A stretch of DNA of 64,000 nt from Arthrobacter pityocampae (lineage in GTDB: Bacteria; Actinomycetota; Actinomycetes; Actinomycetales; Micrococcaceae), in contig NZ_PRKW01000001.1 of NCBI RefSeq assembly GCF_002927275.1, positions 744,001 through 808,000 on the forward strand, written 5' to 3'. The translations under genes and the position numbers were made by a program. Positions 1 to 9,704 of this stretch are shown one piece after another. Every line of letters begins with the position of its first letter. Positions within the stretch are counted from its first letter, which is position 1. Below the pieces are notes generated by a model. It was not told the origin of the DNA. It made no database searches and saw nothing but the letters and a program-made list of their open reading frames with translations.

Positions 1-75
1 GCCGCACCGGACGGCGTCGGGGCAGGGCGGGAAAAACTGATTGGGAAACCTCTATCACTGAGTGCGGATCCGGTC

Positions 76-92
76 TACGCTTGGTCCTCGTG
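76..92 (+). promoter_or_regulatory. Candidate leaderless promoter (-10 TACGCT) for the ABC exporter operon
   Basis: TACGCT at 76-81 fits the actinobacterial -10 pattern TANNNT and ends 8 nt before GTG 90. No ribosome binding site is visible, which suits leaderless translation. Confidence 0.4.
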
Positions 93-1811
93 CGCTCCTA
101 CCCCTATTCCCTCTCCGGCCCCCCGGACGTGCGCTCGCCTGCGCGCTACCTGCTGTGGATCGCCGGCCAGCAGAAGGCGACCCTGGCCGCCGGAATCCTG
201 CTCGGCACCGTCTGGATGGCCTCGCAGGCCGTCATGCCCTTCGTCCTCGGCCGGGCCATCGACGACGGCGTCATCGGCGCGGACTACCCGGCGCTCCTCG
301 CATGGGCAGGGATCCTGCTCGGCCTGATGGTGGTCCAGGCGGTCTCCGACACCGCGACGCACCGCGCCGGTGTGAGCAGCTGGATGCAGGCTGCGTTCCG
401 CTCCGTACGTCTCGTGGGCCACACCATCAGCAGGACCGGCGAGGCGCTGCCCTCGGCGCTGTCCACCGGGGAGGTCGTCTCGACGGCGGCCTCCGACGCC
501 TTCCGCCTCGGGGAGGTCTACGAGGTCCTCACGCGTCTCGTCGGCGCCGCCGCGGCCTGGCTCGTCGTGACCGCCCTGATCTGGCAGACCTCGCCCGTGC
601 TCGGCGTCGTGGTGCTCACGGGCGTCCCCGTGTGCTGCGGACTGCTCCTGTTCGTGGTGCGGCCCCTGCAGGCACGGCAGCGCGAGCAGCGCGAGGCCTC
701 CGGCAGGATGACGGCGGTCGGCGCGGACACCGTGGCCGGCCTGCGCGTACTGCGCGGCATCGGCGGCGAGCACATCTTCGTGGACCGGTACCGGGCCCGC
801 TCCGCGGAGACCCGCGACTCGGGCATCCGCGTCGCGCACTCCCTCGCCGACCTCGAGGCGTCGCAGGTCTTCGTCGCGGGCACCTTCAGCGTGGTCTTCA
901 CGTGGGTCGGGGCGTCCCTGGTCCTGGCGGGGGACATCACGCCCGGCGAGCTCGTGGCGCTGTACGGCTTCTCGATCTTCCTCATGACGCCGATCCGGGC
1001 CGCGGCCGACTCCGTGGCGCGCTTCATCCGCGCCCACGTGGGCGCCCGGAAGATCCTCGCCGTGCTGGCGGTCGACCCCTATGTCGCCGACAGCACGACG
1101 CCGGTCCCCGCCCCGCCGTCGGGCTCCGCCCTCGTCGACGGACGCTCCGGGGTCGTCGTCGAACCCGGCCTGCTCACCGCGGTCGTCTCGAAGGACCCCG
1201 CCGAGGCGACGGATGCCGTCACGCGCCTCGGGCGCTTCGAGGACGCCGTCCTCGAGGAGGCGACGGTCCGGTGGGGCCCGGCCGACCTGCGGCATGTGCC
1301 GCTGGCCGCCGTCCGCGAGCGCATCGTCGTCAGCGAGGCGAGCCCCCAGCTCTTCAGCGGACCGCTGCGCCGACAGCTCGATCCCCACGGCAGGCACGAC
1401 GACGGCACGATCCTCGCGGCCCTCGAGGCCGCCAGCGCCCTCGACATCCTGGACGGGCTCGACGGCGGCCTCGATCACGCCGTGACCGAACGGGGCCGCG
1501 GCTTCTCGGGAGGACAGCGGCAGCGCCTCGTCCTGGCCCGCGCCTATCTGACCGACGCCGAGAACCTCGTCCTGGTGGAACCGACGAGCGCCGTCGACGC
1601 GCACACCGAGCAGCGCATCGCGTCCCGGCTGGCCGCGGCACGGCGGCGGGACGGCCGGACGACCGTCGTCGTCACCGCGAGCCCGCTCGTGCTGCGGGCC
1701 GTGGACCGCGTGGTCTTCCTCGAGGACGGCCGCGTCGCCGCGCAGGGCAGCCACCAGGACCTCATGACCAGCACCCCCGCCTACCGAGATGTGGTGATCC
1801 GCAGTGAGTAG
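90..1811 (+). CDS. ABC exporter half-transporter, subunit with degenerate ATPase (heterodimer partner 1)
   Basis: Fused membrane domain (about residues 1-310) and nucleotide-binding domain of a drug/peptide-type exporter; acts in the cytoplasmic membrane. The ABC signature FSGGQRQR is intact, but the P-loop has decayed (SKDPAEATDA where GxxGxGKST is expected), Walker B reads LVLVEPTSAVD with Asp replaced by Val, and the switch His is missing (VVTASPL). It must work with the next gene, which it overlaps by 8 bp. The start was set at GTG 90, which lies 8 nt after a TACGCT box; an in-frame TTG at 81 would overlap that box. Substrate unknown. Confidence 0.88.
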   Translation: MRSYPYSLSGPPDVRSPARYLLWIAGQQKATLAAGILLGTVWMASQAVMPFVLGRAIDDGVIGADYPALLAWAGILLGLMVVQAVSDTATHRAGVSSWMQAAFRSVRLVGHTISRTGEALPSALSTGEVVSTAASDAFRLGEVYEVLTRLVGAAAAWLVVTALIWQTSPVLGVVVLTGVPVCCGLLLFVVRPLQARQREQREASGRMTAVGADTVAGLRVLRGIGGEHIFVDRYRARSAETRDSGIRVAHSLADLEASQVFVAGTFSVVFTWVGASLVLAGDITPGELVALYGFSIFLMTPIRAAADSVARFIRAHVGARKILAVLAVDPYVADSTTPVPAPPSGSALVDGRSGVVVEPGLLTAVVSKDPAEATDAVTRLGRFEDAVLEEATVRWGPADLRHVPLAAVRERIVVSEASPQLFSGPLRRQLDPHGRHDDGTILAALEAASALDILDGLDGGLDHAVTERGRGFSGGQRQRLVLARAYLTDAENLVLVEPTSAVDAHTEQRIASRLAAARRRDGRTTVVVTASPLVLRAVDRVVFLEDGRVAAQGSHQDLMTSTPAYRDVVIRSE

Positions 1812-3549
1812 CACGGCCACGCTGCCCGTCGCCGCGGCGAGAACCGTCCGCGACGAAGCCGTCCGTCTGATCCGCCACCACCGGCGGGCCCTCGGAGCGG
1901 TGATCGCCCTGTACATCGGGTCGGCCGTCGCGGGGCTCGCCGGTCCCCTGCTGCTCGGCGTCCTCATCGACGCCGTCGCCGCGGGCACGACGCCCGGGGT
2001 CGTCGCGTCCGTGTCCCTCGGGATGCTCGGGTTCCTCGCGGTGCAGTCGCTCCTGCGCCGGTACGCGGTCCGGTCCGGCATGGTGTTCGGCGAGCGCGTG
2101 TTCGCCGAGCTGCGTGAGGACTTCATGGCGGACGTCACGGCACTGCCCCTCTCCACGGTGGAGACGGCCGGCACCGGGGACCTCGTGGCCCGCACGACCA
2201 ACGACATCGACGCGGTGTCCCACACGGTCCGCTTCGGCGTGCCGCAGGTCGTCGTCTCCGTGGTGACCATCGTCCTGACGCTCGGCGCAGCCGTCGTCGT
2301 CTCCCCGGTCCTGTCCCTGGCCCTCCTCGTGGGGCTGCCGCTGCTCTGGCCCGTCACGCGCTGGTACCTGCGGCGCAGCGGCGGCGGGTACATGCGCGAA
2401 CGCGAGACCTACGCCGTCGTCAACGGGACCATCACCGAGACCATCGAGGGCGCGCGCACGGTGGACGCGCTCGGCCTCGGCGGGTTGCGCCGCGCGGACC
2501 TCGACGACGCCCTCGGCGCGAGCTACCGGGCGGAGCGTTACACGCTGTGGCTGCGCTCCGTCCTGTTCCCCGCCGCGGATGTCGCGTTCTGGCTACCCGC
2601 CGCCGCCGTCCTGGTGTGGGGCGGCTGGCTCTCCGGGCAGGGCCTCGTCACGCCCGGCGCCGTGGCCGCCGTCGCCCTGTTCGCGGTGAGGCTCATCGAC
2701 CCGGTGGACCTGCTCATCATGTGGACCGACGAGATCCAGGTGGGCGCCGCCTCGCTGGCCCGGATCGTCGGCGTCAAGGGCGTCGCCCCGGACCGGGAGG
2801 CGACGACGGCGGAACCCGTGGACGAGGACATCGTCGTCTCGTCCGCCACCTACGCCTACCGTCCCGGGCACAACGTGCTGCACGGCGTGGACCTGACGCT
2901 CGCCCGGCGCGAACGCCTCGCCGTCGTCGGCCCCTCGGGTGCCGGCAAGTCGACGCTGGGGCGCCTGATCGCCGGGATCCACCCGCCGACGACGGGCTCC
3001 GTGACGGTGGGCGGCGTGCCGCTCGTCGACCGGCCGCTCGACGACCTGCGGCGCGAGGTGGCGCTCGTGACGCAGGAGCACCACGTGTTCGTCGGCTCCG
3101 TGTCCGACAACGTGCGCCTCGGCCGGGCGGACGCGGGCGACGGCGAGATCGAGGACGCCCTGCGCAGCGTCGGGGCGCTCGACTGGGTGAAGCAGCTGCC
3201 CGAGGGCGTGGAGACCGAGGTGGGCTCGGGGGCGTACGAGCTGACTCCCGCGCGGGCGCAGGAGCTCGCCCTGGCGCGGCTCGTCCTCGCCGATCCGCAC
3301 ACGCTGGTCCTCGACGAGGCGACGTCGCTGATCGATCCGCAGGCGGCCCGCGACCTCGAACGGTCCCTCAACGCGGTCCTCGAGGGACGGACCGTGGTCG
3401 CGATCGCGCACCGGCTGCACACCGCGCACGACGCCGACCGCGTGGCCGTGGTCGAGGACGGCCGGATCGCCGAGCTCGGCTCGCACCAGGAACTGCTCGC
3501 GCTCGACGGCGCCTACGCGGCCCTGTGGCACTCGTGGCAGACCGAGTAG
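1804..3549 (+). CDS. ABC exporter half-transporter, catalytic subunit with degenerate signature (heterodimer partner 2)
   Basis: Second half of the heterodimeric exporter, 581 aa. The N-terminal six-helix membrane domain is followed by a nucleotide-binding domain with intact Walker A (GPSGAGKST), Walker B (TLVLDEATSLID) and switch His (AIAHRLHT). The signature is ruined: LTPARAQ where LSGGQ is expected. Its defects mirror those of partner 1, so one composite ATP site is complete (this Walker A with partner 1 FSGGQ) and the other is degenerate on both faces. Starts at GTG 1804, overlapping the upstream stop. Confidence 0.9.
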   Translation: MSSTATLPVAAARTVRDEAVRLIRHHRRALGAVIALYIGSAVAGLAGPLLLGVLIDAVAAGTTPGVVASVSLGMLGFLAVQSLLRRYAVRSGMVFGERVFAELREDFMADVTALPLSTVETAGTGDLVARTTNDIDAVSHTVRFGVPQVVVSVVTIVLTLGAAVVVSPVLSLALLVGLPLLWPVTRWYLRRSGGGYMRERETYAVVNGTITETIEGARTVDALGLGGLRRADLDDALGASYRAERYTLWLRSVLFPAADVAFWLPAAAVLVWGGWLSGQGLVTPGAVAAVALFAVRLIDPVDLLIMWTDEIQVGAASLARIVGVKGVAPDREATTAEPVDEDIVVSSATYAYRPGHNVLHGVDLTLARRERLAVVGPSGAGKSTLGRLIAGIHPPTTGSVTVGGVPLVDRPLDDLRREVALVTQEHHVFVGSVSDNVRLGRADAGDGEIEDALRSVGALDWVKQLPEGVETEVGSGAYELTPARAQELALARLVLADPHTLVLDEATSLIDPQAARDLERSLNAVLEGRTVVAIAHRLHTAHDADRVAVVEDGRIAELGSHQELLALDGAYAALWHSWQTE

Positions 3550-3610
3550 CTCAGCTGCCTGCGGAGTGGCCTCAGCCGCTGGTCGTCCCGGCCGCTAATG
3601 GCCTCAGGCG

Positions 3611-4102
3611 CTAGTGGTCGAAGAACACCAGCGAGGAGTTGATCAGTTCGGCGATCACCTCGGCGTCGTGCGCGCGGCGCAGCGACTCCCGGAAGTTCTC
3701 CTTGAACAGGCTCCGGGCGATCGTCGCGAGCACCTCGAGGTGCTCCGAGAAGGACTGCGCGGGCGTGGCCATGAGGAGCACGAGGGTGGCCGGTCCGTCG
3801 ACGGCGCCGAAGTCGAGGCTGTGCCCGAAGCGCGTCACCCCGACGGCGATCGAGGTCTGGTTGACGTACTCGCTGCGCGCGTGGGGCAGGCCGACACCCC
3901 CGGGGAGACCCGTGGCCATCTGGTGCTCCCGCGAGTTCACCTGGTCGAGGAAGGCCTGGAGGTCGGAGATCCGGCCGGCCTCGTACAGCCGACCGGCGAG
4001 CTGGGCGGCGGCCTCCTCCTTGGAGGCCGCCTCCATCTCGAGGATCACGAGGTCGGGGGTGGTGAGGTCGGCGTCGTGCAGATCGAGCGGCTTCTCGCTC
4101 AC
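3611..4102 (-). CDS. PTS fructose-type EIIA domain protein (PtsN-like)
   Basis: 163-aa single-domain EIIA of the fructose/mannitol/nitrogen PTS class. The phospho-accepting His is H74 in GVGLPHARS, with H60 as the second conserved His. In the cytosol it would take phosphate from HPr and pass it to an EIIB or act as a regulator. No EIIB/EIIC lies beside it; the mannitol EIICBA and EI are about 50 kb away. GTG start at 4102 follows AAAGG. It sits 17 bp downstream of guaB3 on the same strand, so probably co-transcribed. Confidence 0.85.
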   Translation of the reverse strand: MSEKPLDLHDADLTTPDLVILEMEAASKEEAAAQLAGRLYEAGRISDLQAFLDQVNSREHQMATGLPGGVGLPHARSEYVNQTSIAVGVTRFGHSLDFGAVDGPATLVLLMATPAQSFSEHLEVLATIARSLFKENFRESLRRAHDAEVIAELINSSLVFFDH

Positions 4103-4119
4103 AGGGTGCCTTTCGGTGT

Positions 4120-5259
4120 TCAGTCGACCGAGACGTACGGCGAGAGGACTACTTCCACCCGCTGGAATTCCTTCAGATCCGAGTACCCGGTGGTGGCCAT
4201 CGCGCGCCGCAGGGCCCCGATCAGGTTGGACGTGCCGTCCGTGTGGTGGGACGGACCCCACAGCACTTCCTGCAGGGGCCCGACGGTCCCGATGTTGACC
4301 CTGTCGCCGCGCGGCAGTTCCGGGTGGTGCGCCTCCTGGCCCCAGTGCCACCCCTTGCCGGGTGCCTCCTCGGCCCGGGCGAGCGCGGAGCCGAGCATGA
4401 CGGCGTCGGCTCCCATGGCGATGGCCTTGACGATGTCGCCGCTGGCGCCCATGCCGCCGTCCGCGATGACGTGCACGTAGCGTCCGCCCGATTCGTCGAG
4501 GTAGTCGCGCCGCGCACCGGCGACGTCGGCGATGGCGGACGCGAGCGGCGAGTGGATGCCGAGCGCCCGGCGCGTCGTCGTCGTCGCCCCGCCGCCGAAG
4601 CCCACCAGGACGCCGGCCGCGCCGGTGCGCATCAGGTGCAGGGCCGGCGTGTAGCCGGCCGCACCGCCCACGATCACGGGGACGTCGAGTTCGTAGATGA
4701 ACTTCTTGAGGTCGAGCGGTTCCTCGTTCTTGGACACGTGTTCGGCGGACACCGTGGTGCCGCGGATGACGAAGATGTCCACGCCGGCCGCGAGGACCGT
4801 CTTGTAGAACTGCTGGGTGCGCTGCGGGGTGAGCGATCCGGCGACCGTCACGCCGGCCTCGCGGATCTCGGCGAGGCGGCTCGTGATGAGGTCGGCCTGG
4901 ATCGGGGCCTCGTAGATCTCCTGCATGCGGCGGGTGGCGGCCGGGCTGAAGTTCTCGGCGCTCAATGCGGCGATCTCGTCGAGGACCGGCTGCGGGTCCT
5001 CGTAGCGGGTCCACAGCCCCTCCAGGTTGAGGACGCCGAGGCCGCCGAGCCGTCCCAGCGCGATGGCCGTGGCAGGCGACATCACGGAATCCATGGGGGC
5101 AGCGATGACCGGCATCTCGAACTGGTAGGCGTCGATCTGCCAGTTCACGGAGACGTCGAGCGGATCACGGGTGCGGCGGGACGGCACCACCGCCACATCG
5201 TCCAGCGAATATGCCCTGCGTCCGCGCTTGCTTCGGCCAATCTCGATCTCATAAGTCAC
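4120..5259 (-). CDS. guaB3: GuaB3-family IMP dehydrogenase-related protein
   Basis: 379-aa TIM-barrel protein of the IMPDH/GMP reductase superfamily, without CBS domains. The N-terminus is typical (GRSKRGRRAYSLDDVAVVPS) and the phosphate-binding segment VIADGGMGASGDIVKA is present. The IMPDH active-site loop GxGSxCTT is replaced by GGGATTTTRRALG, and there is no cysteine anywhere in the protein, so the covalent cysteine mechanism of IMPDH is not possible. Role in purine metabolism is unproven. GTG start at 5259 is placed 6 nt after TAACCT (leaderless). Confidence 0.88.
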   Translation of the reverse strand: MTYEIEIGRSKRGRRAYSLDDVAVVPSRRTRDPLDVSVNWQIDAYQFEMPVIAAPMDSVMSPATAIALGRLGGLGVLNLEGLWTRYEDPQPVLDEIAALSAENFSPAATRRMQEIYEAPIQADLITSRLAEIREAGVTVAGSLTPQRTQQFYKTVLAAGVDIFVIRGTTVSAEHVSKNEEPLDLKKFIYELDVPVIVGGAAGYTPALHLMRTGAAGVLVGFGGGATTTTRRALGIHSPLASAIADVAGARRDYLDESGGRYVHVIADGGMGASGDIVKAIAMGADAVMLGSALARAEEAPGKGWHWGQEAHHPELPRGDRVNIGTVGPLQEVLWGPSHHTDGTSNLIGALRRAMATTGYSDLKEFQRVEVVLSPYVSVD

Positions 5260-5271
5260 TGTTCTAGGTTA
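5257..5271 (-). promoter_or_regulatory. Leaderless promoter of guaB3 (TAACCT-N6-GTG)
   Basis: On the minus strand TAACCT is followed by six bases (AGAACA) and then the GTG start, leaving no room for a ribosome binding site. Confidence 0.45.
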
Positions 5272-5583
5272 GCCCAGCACGCCCTCCCGGCAGGTGTCGC
5301 GTCCCCGAGTGGGGACTGTCCAGGCCGGGACCGCTGCGCCGGACACGCAGGGCCGGCTGCGCACGCTCGACGGTGTGCCTCCCGCCGACCCGGGGCAGCG
5401 GTGCATTCCCGGGGAAACGCCGCCCCGGGTCAGGGCATCCGCCGCGGCGGCCCCCAGCAGACGTGCCCGGCGCCGCGACGGGCGGTCCCCCGGGGCGAAG
5501 GGCGGCCCCTCGGAGCGATCGGGCGGGAATACGCAGGCACCTTATTCTGGACACGGCGGAGAACATCGAGGAAGGACGACAGT
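5260..5583. other. 324-bp divergent intergenic region
   Basis: Carries the guaB3 promoter on the minus strand and, toward the plus-strand gene, a TATTCT -10 box at 5543-5548 with GAGGAAGG close to ATG 5584. A 7-bp inverted repeat (CCCGGGG/CCCCGGG) lies at 5408-5429. No further coding potential was recognised. Confidence 0.4.
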
Positions 5584-5970
5584 ATGCCGTTCCGCAGCAA
5601 GAAGACGCTCGAGAGCTGGCTCGACGAATTCCGCACGACCAGGGAGGGCGGTGCGCTCATCTCCGTCGCGGTGCAGGACGGTACGGGCGGCGCGGACACC
5701 GGGCTGGTGATCGTCCCGCTCAGGAACGACGGTACCGAGATCTACATGCAGCCTGTCGCGCTGGGCGACCCCCGGTGGTCGATCTCCTTCGGCCCGCGCA
5801 GCGAGGAGTCCCAGCTCACCCCCGCGGAACTGCACGGCCTCGCTGCGGAACTCCTGGTGGCCGCGTCCCTGTGCGACTTCCTGCAGGAGAAGTCGTTGGG
5901 CCATGAGGAAGATCCGGATGAGCACGACGACGACCAGGAGCAGGCCGAGGCGCAGGACGTTCCGGGGTGA
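5584..5970 (+). CDS. Hypothetical acidic protein, 128 aa
   Basis: Cytosolic protein with no signal peptide or membrane segment. A compact N-terminal domain (about residues 1-105) begins MPFRSKKTLESWLDEFR and contains SWLDEF, PRWSISFGPRSEESQLTP and a final helix, then a very acidic tail rich in Asp, Glu and Gln (about 108-128). The start is supported by GAGGAAGG about 8 nt upstream and a TATTCT box about 35 nt upstream. I do not recognise the family. Confidence 0.7.
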   Translation: MPFRSKKTLESWLDEFRTTREGGALISVAVQDGTGGADTGLVIVPLRNDGTEIYMQPVALGDPRWSISFGPRSEESQLTPAELHGLAAELLVAASLCDFLQEKSLGHEEDPDEHDDDQEQAEAQDVPG

Positions 5971-6040
5971 GGCCAGGACGTCGGGCGGCGGCACCGCATC
6001 GCACCGTCCCTCCACGGCACCGCGTCAGGCCGCGACAGAC

Positions 6041-6098
6041 CCGCGGCGGGTTCCCCTTCCCGGTGGAACGCAGCACCGGGAAGGGGCACCCGCCGCGG
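6041..6098. terminator. Strong hairpin between convergent genes
   Basis: 24-bp arms at 6041-6064 and 6075-6098 pair with one mismatch around a 10-nt loop. It lies between the convergent genes ending at 5970 and 6146, so a bidirectional terminator is likely. No T-tract follows. Confidence 0.65.
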
Positions 6099-6145
6099 CG
6101 GCCCCACCCGGAGGAGTGCCCCATCAGGACCGGAGCAGCACCCCG

Positions 6146-7975
6146 TCAGGCGTCCGGCAGCTGACTCTCGAACATCCTGAAGTACCGGCCCCGCAGCGCC
6201 ACGAGCTCACGGTGCGTCCCGGACTCGACCACCTCCCCGTCCTCCAGCATGTACACGACGTCGGCCTTCTCGATGGTCGCCAGGCGGTGGCTGATCGCGA
6301 TGATCGTCCGTGAACGGTCCGCGAACAGGCGCGTGAAAATGCGGTGCTCGGCGAGCGCGTCGATGGCCGAGGTCGGCTCGTCCAGGACGATGAACGGCGC
6401 GTCCCGGTAGAAGCTGCGGGCCATGGCGAGCCGCTGCCACTGGCCCCCGGACAGGCCGCTGCCCTTCCGCCCGCGCGGGTCCTCCATCCAGTTGCTGACG
6501 TAGTTCCCGAACCCGTTCGGCATCTTCCCGATGAACTCGGCCGCCTCGGCGTCGTGTGCCGCCCGGCGCACCCTCGCGTCGTCGCGCGGCCGGTGGACGT
6601 CCCCGAAGTAGATGTTGTTCTCGGCCGTCGCGAACTCGTACCGCAGGAAGTCCTGCGACATGACCGCGAGGTGCCGGTGCCAGTCGTCGATGCGGATGCC
6701 CCGCAGGTCCCGTCCGCCGACGAGGACCGCCCCGGAGCCCGGCTGGTACAGCCCCGCGAGGACACGGATGAGGGTGGACTTCCCCGCCCCGTTCTCGCCC
6801 ACGATGGCCACGTGGGTTCCCCGCTCGAAGGTCATCGAGATGCCCTTGAGCACCTCAGCCTCGCCGCCGGTGTAGGTGAACCGGATGTCGCGGAGTTCGA
6901 CGGCGGCGGGCGGGTCAGCCAGGCGTCCCGGTGCGGCCGTGGACAGCGGGAAGTCCATGAACTGCTCGTAGTCCTTGAGGTTCGCGAGGTCCTCGTCGAT
7001 GGCGCTCAGCGAGGAGACGAGGCTGTTGGCCGTGCTGAGGGCGCGGCTGACGATCTGCTGCACGTAGAGGAACTGGCCCACCGGCTGGGCGCGGGCGATG
7101 ATCTGGCCCACGATCCATACCAGGGCGAGCAGCTCGGCCCCGTACTGCAGGGCGTCCGCCAGCAGCTGCTTGGGGATGTACCGCTTCTGGAAGTCGAGGC
7201 GGCGCTTCTCGTCGGCGTCCCGCAGTGTGGAGCGCAGCTCCATCAGGTGGCGGACGATCCCGTAGAGGCGCAGCTCGGCGATGTGCTGCGGCTTCATGAG
7301 GTTGGTCTCGATCATGCGCCGCTGCCGCCGGGAGTCCACCTGCGTGTTCCAGTGCGCCATCTGTTCGCGGGCGAGCCGGAACTGCAGGTAGACGCTGGGG
7401 ATGATCGCGACCAGCACGATCAGGGCGATCCACCAGCTGACCAGGAGCAGCGCGCCGATCGCGAGGACCACGGAGACCAGCTGCGTGAAGATCGCGGCGA
7501 TGCGGTCGAGGACCCGCGCGTAGGAGTCGGAGAACCGGCGGGCGCGGTCGTAGAGGTCGATCGTCTCCTTGTCGTCGTACCGCCAGAACTCCAGCGCGAG
7601 GAAGCGCTCGTACATGCGGTCGCCCACGATCGCGCCGACGCGGAACCCCAGGACCTGCTGGATGTACCGGTCCACGCTCGTGAACGCCCCCCACAGCAGG
7701 CCGAGGACGGCGGTGATGACCACGTAGACGACGGCGGACCGCCCGGCGTCCGGGTCCCCCGCGTAGGCGGCGGCCAGCGCCGTCGTCGTCAGCGCCGCGT
7801 AGTAGGTGGTGACCAGCGGCAGGACGGCCGAGATGAGGGACCCCGCGACCTTCATCGCGACGGCGCCGGGCGACGCCTTCGCGCTGACCACGAGGACCTG
7901 CCCGACGGCACGGGCGTACGGTCCGAGCCGGAGCTTCCGGCGGGCGGCCGCCGGGGGCTGCGGGAGCGTGCTCAT
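6146..7975 (-). CDS. ABC transporter, fused permease/ATPase (exporter type)
   Basis: 609-aa half-transporter. The membrane domain occupies about residues 20-340 and the nucleotide-binding domain about 350-600. All catalytic motifs are intact: Walker A GENGAGKST, signature LSGGQWQR, Walker B FIVLDEPTSAID, switch His AISHRLAT. With consensus motifs it can work as a homodimer, unlike the pair at the window start. It lies 75 bp downstream of guaB on the same strand, separated by a 9-bp tandem repeat. Substrate unknown. Confidence 0.88.
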   Translation of the reverse strand: MSTLPQPPAAARRKLRLGPYARAVGQVLVVSAKASPGAVAMKVAGSLISAVLPLVTTYYAALTTTALAAAYAGDPDAGRSAVVYVVITAVLGLLWGAFTSVDRYIQQVLGFRVGAIVGDRMYERFLALEFWRYDDKETIDLYDRARRFSDSYARVLDRIAAIFTQLVSVVLAIGALLLVSWWIALIVLVAIIPSVYLQFRLAREQMAHWNTQVDSRRQRRMIETNLMKPQHIAELRLYGIVRHLMELRSTLRDADEKRRLDFQKRYIPKQLLADALQYGAELLALVWIVGQIIARAQPVGQFLYVQQIVSRALSTANSLVSSLSAIDEDLANLKDYEQFMDFPLSTAAPGRLADPPAAVELRDIRFTYTGGEAEVLKGISMTFERGTHVAIVGENGAGKSTLIRVLAGLYQPGSGAVLVGGRDLRGIRIDDWHRHLAVMSQDFLRYEFATAENNIYFGDVHRPRDDARVRRAAHDAEAAEFIGKMPNGFGNYVSNWMEDPRGRKGSGLSGGQWQRLAMARSFYRDAPFIVLDEPTSAIDALAEHRIFTRLFADRSRTIIAISHRLATIEKADVVYMLEDGEVVESGTHRELVALRGRYFRMFESQLPDA

Positions 7976-7990
7976 GCCGGCCCTCCCGCC

Positions 7991-8041
7991 CCGTGGGCTC
8001 CGTGGGCTCCGTGGGCTCCGTGGGCTCCGTGGGCTCCGTGG
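7991..8041. repeat. 9-bp tandem repeat (CCGTGGGCT)n, 5.7 copies
   Basis: Five perfect copies of CCGTGGGCT at 7991-8035 plus a 6-bp partial copy fill most of the 75-bp gap between guaB and the ABC exporter. The repeat sits just upstream of the exporter ATG on the minus strand, where a change in copy number would alter the untranslated spacer but no reading frame. Confidence 0.9.
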
Positions 8042-8050
8042 CGCAACGCC

Positions 8051-9658
<1,608 letters not shown>

Positions 9659-9704
9659 CTAGAACGGATCACCGGAGCGCCCTATTCCGGTGACAGCGCT
9701 CACG

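Noticed and set aside
75-2393. Long minus-strand open frame opposite the first ABC exporter gene
   Set aside because: Shadow of the real gene in very GC-rich DNA; its composition is low-complexity and no domain is seen.
7991-8041. CRISPR-like repeat
   Set aside because: The unit is 9 bp with no spacers between copies; a simple tandem repeat.
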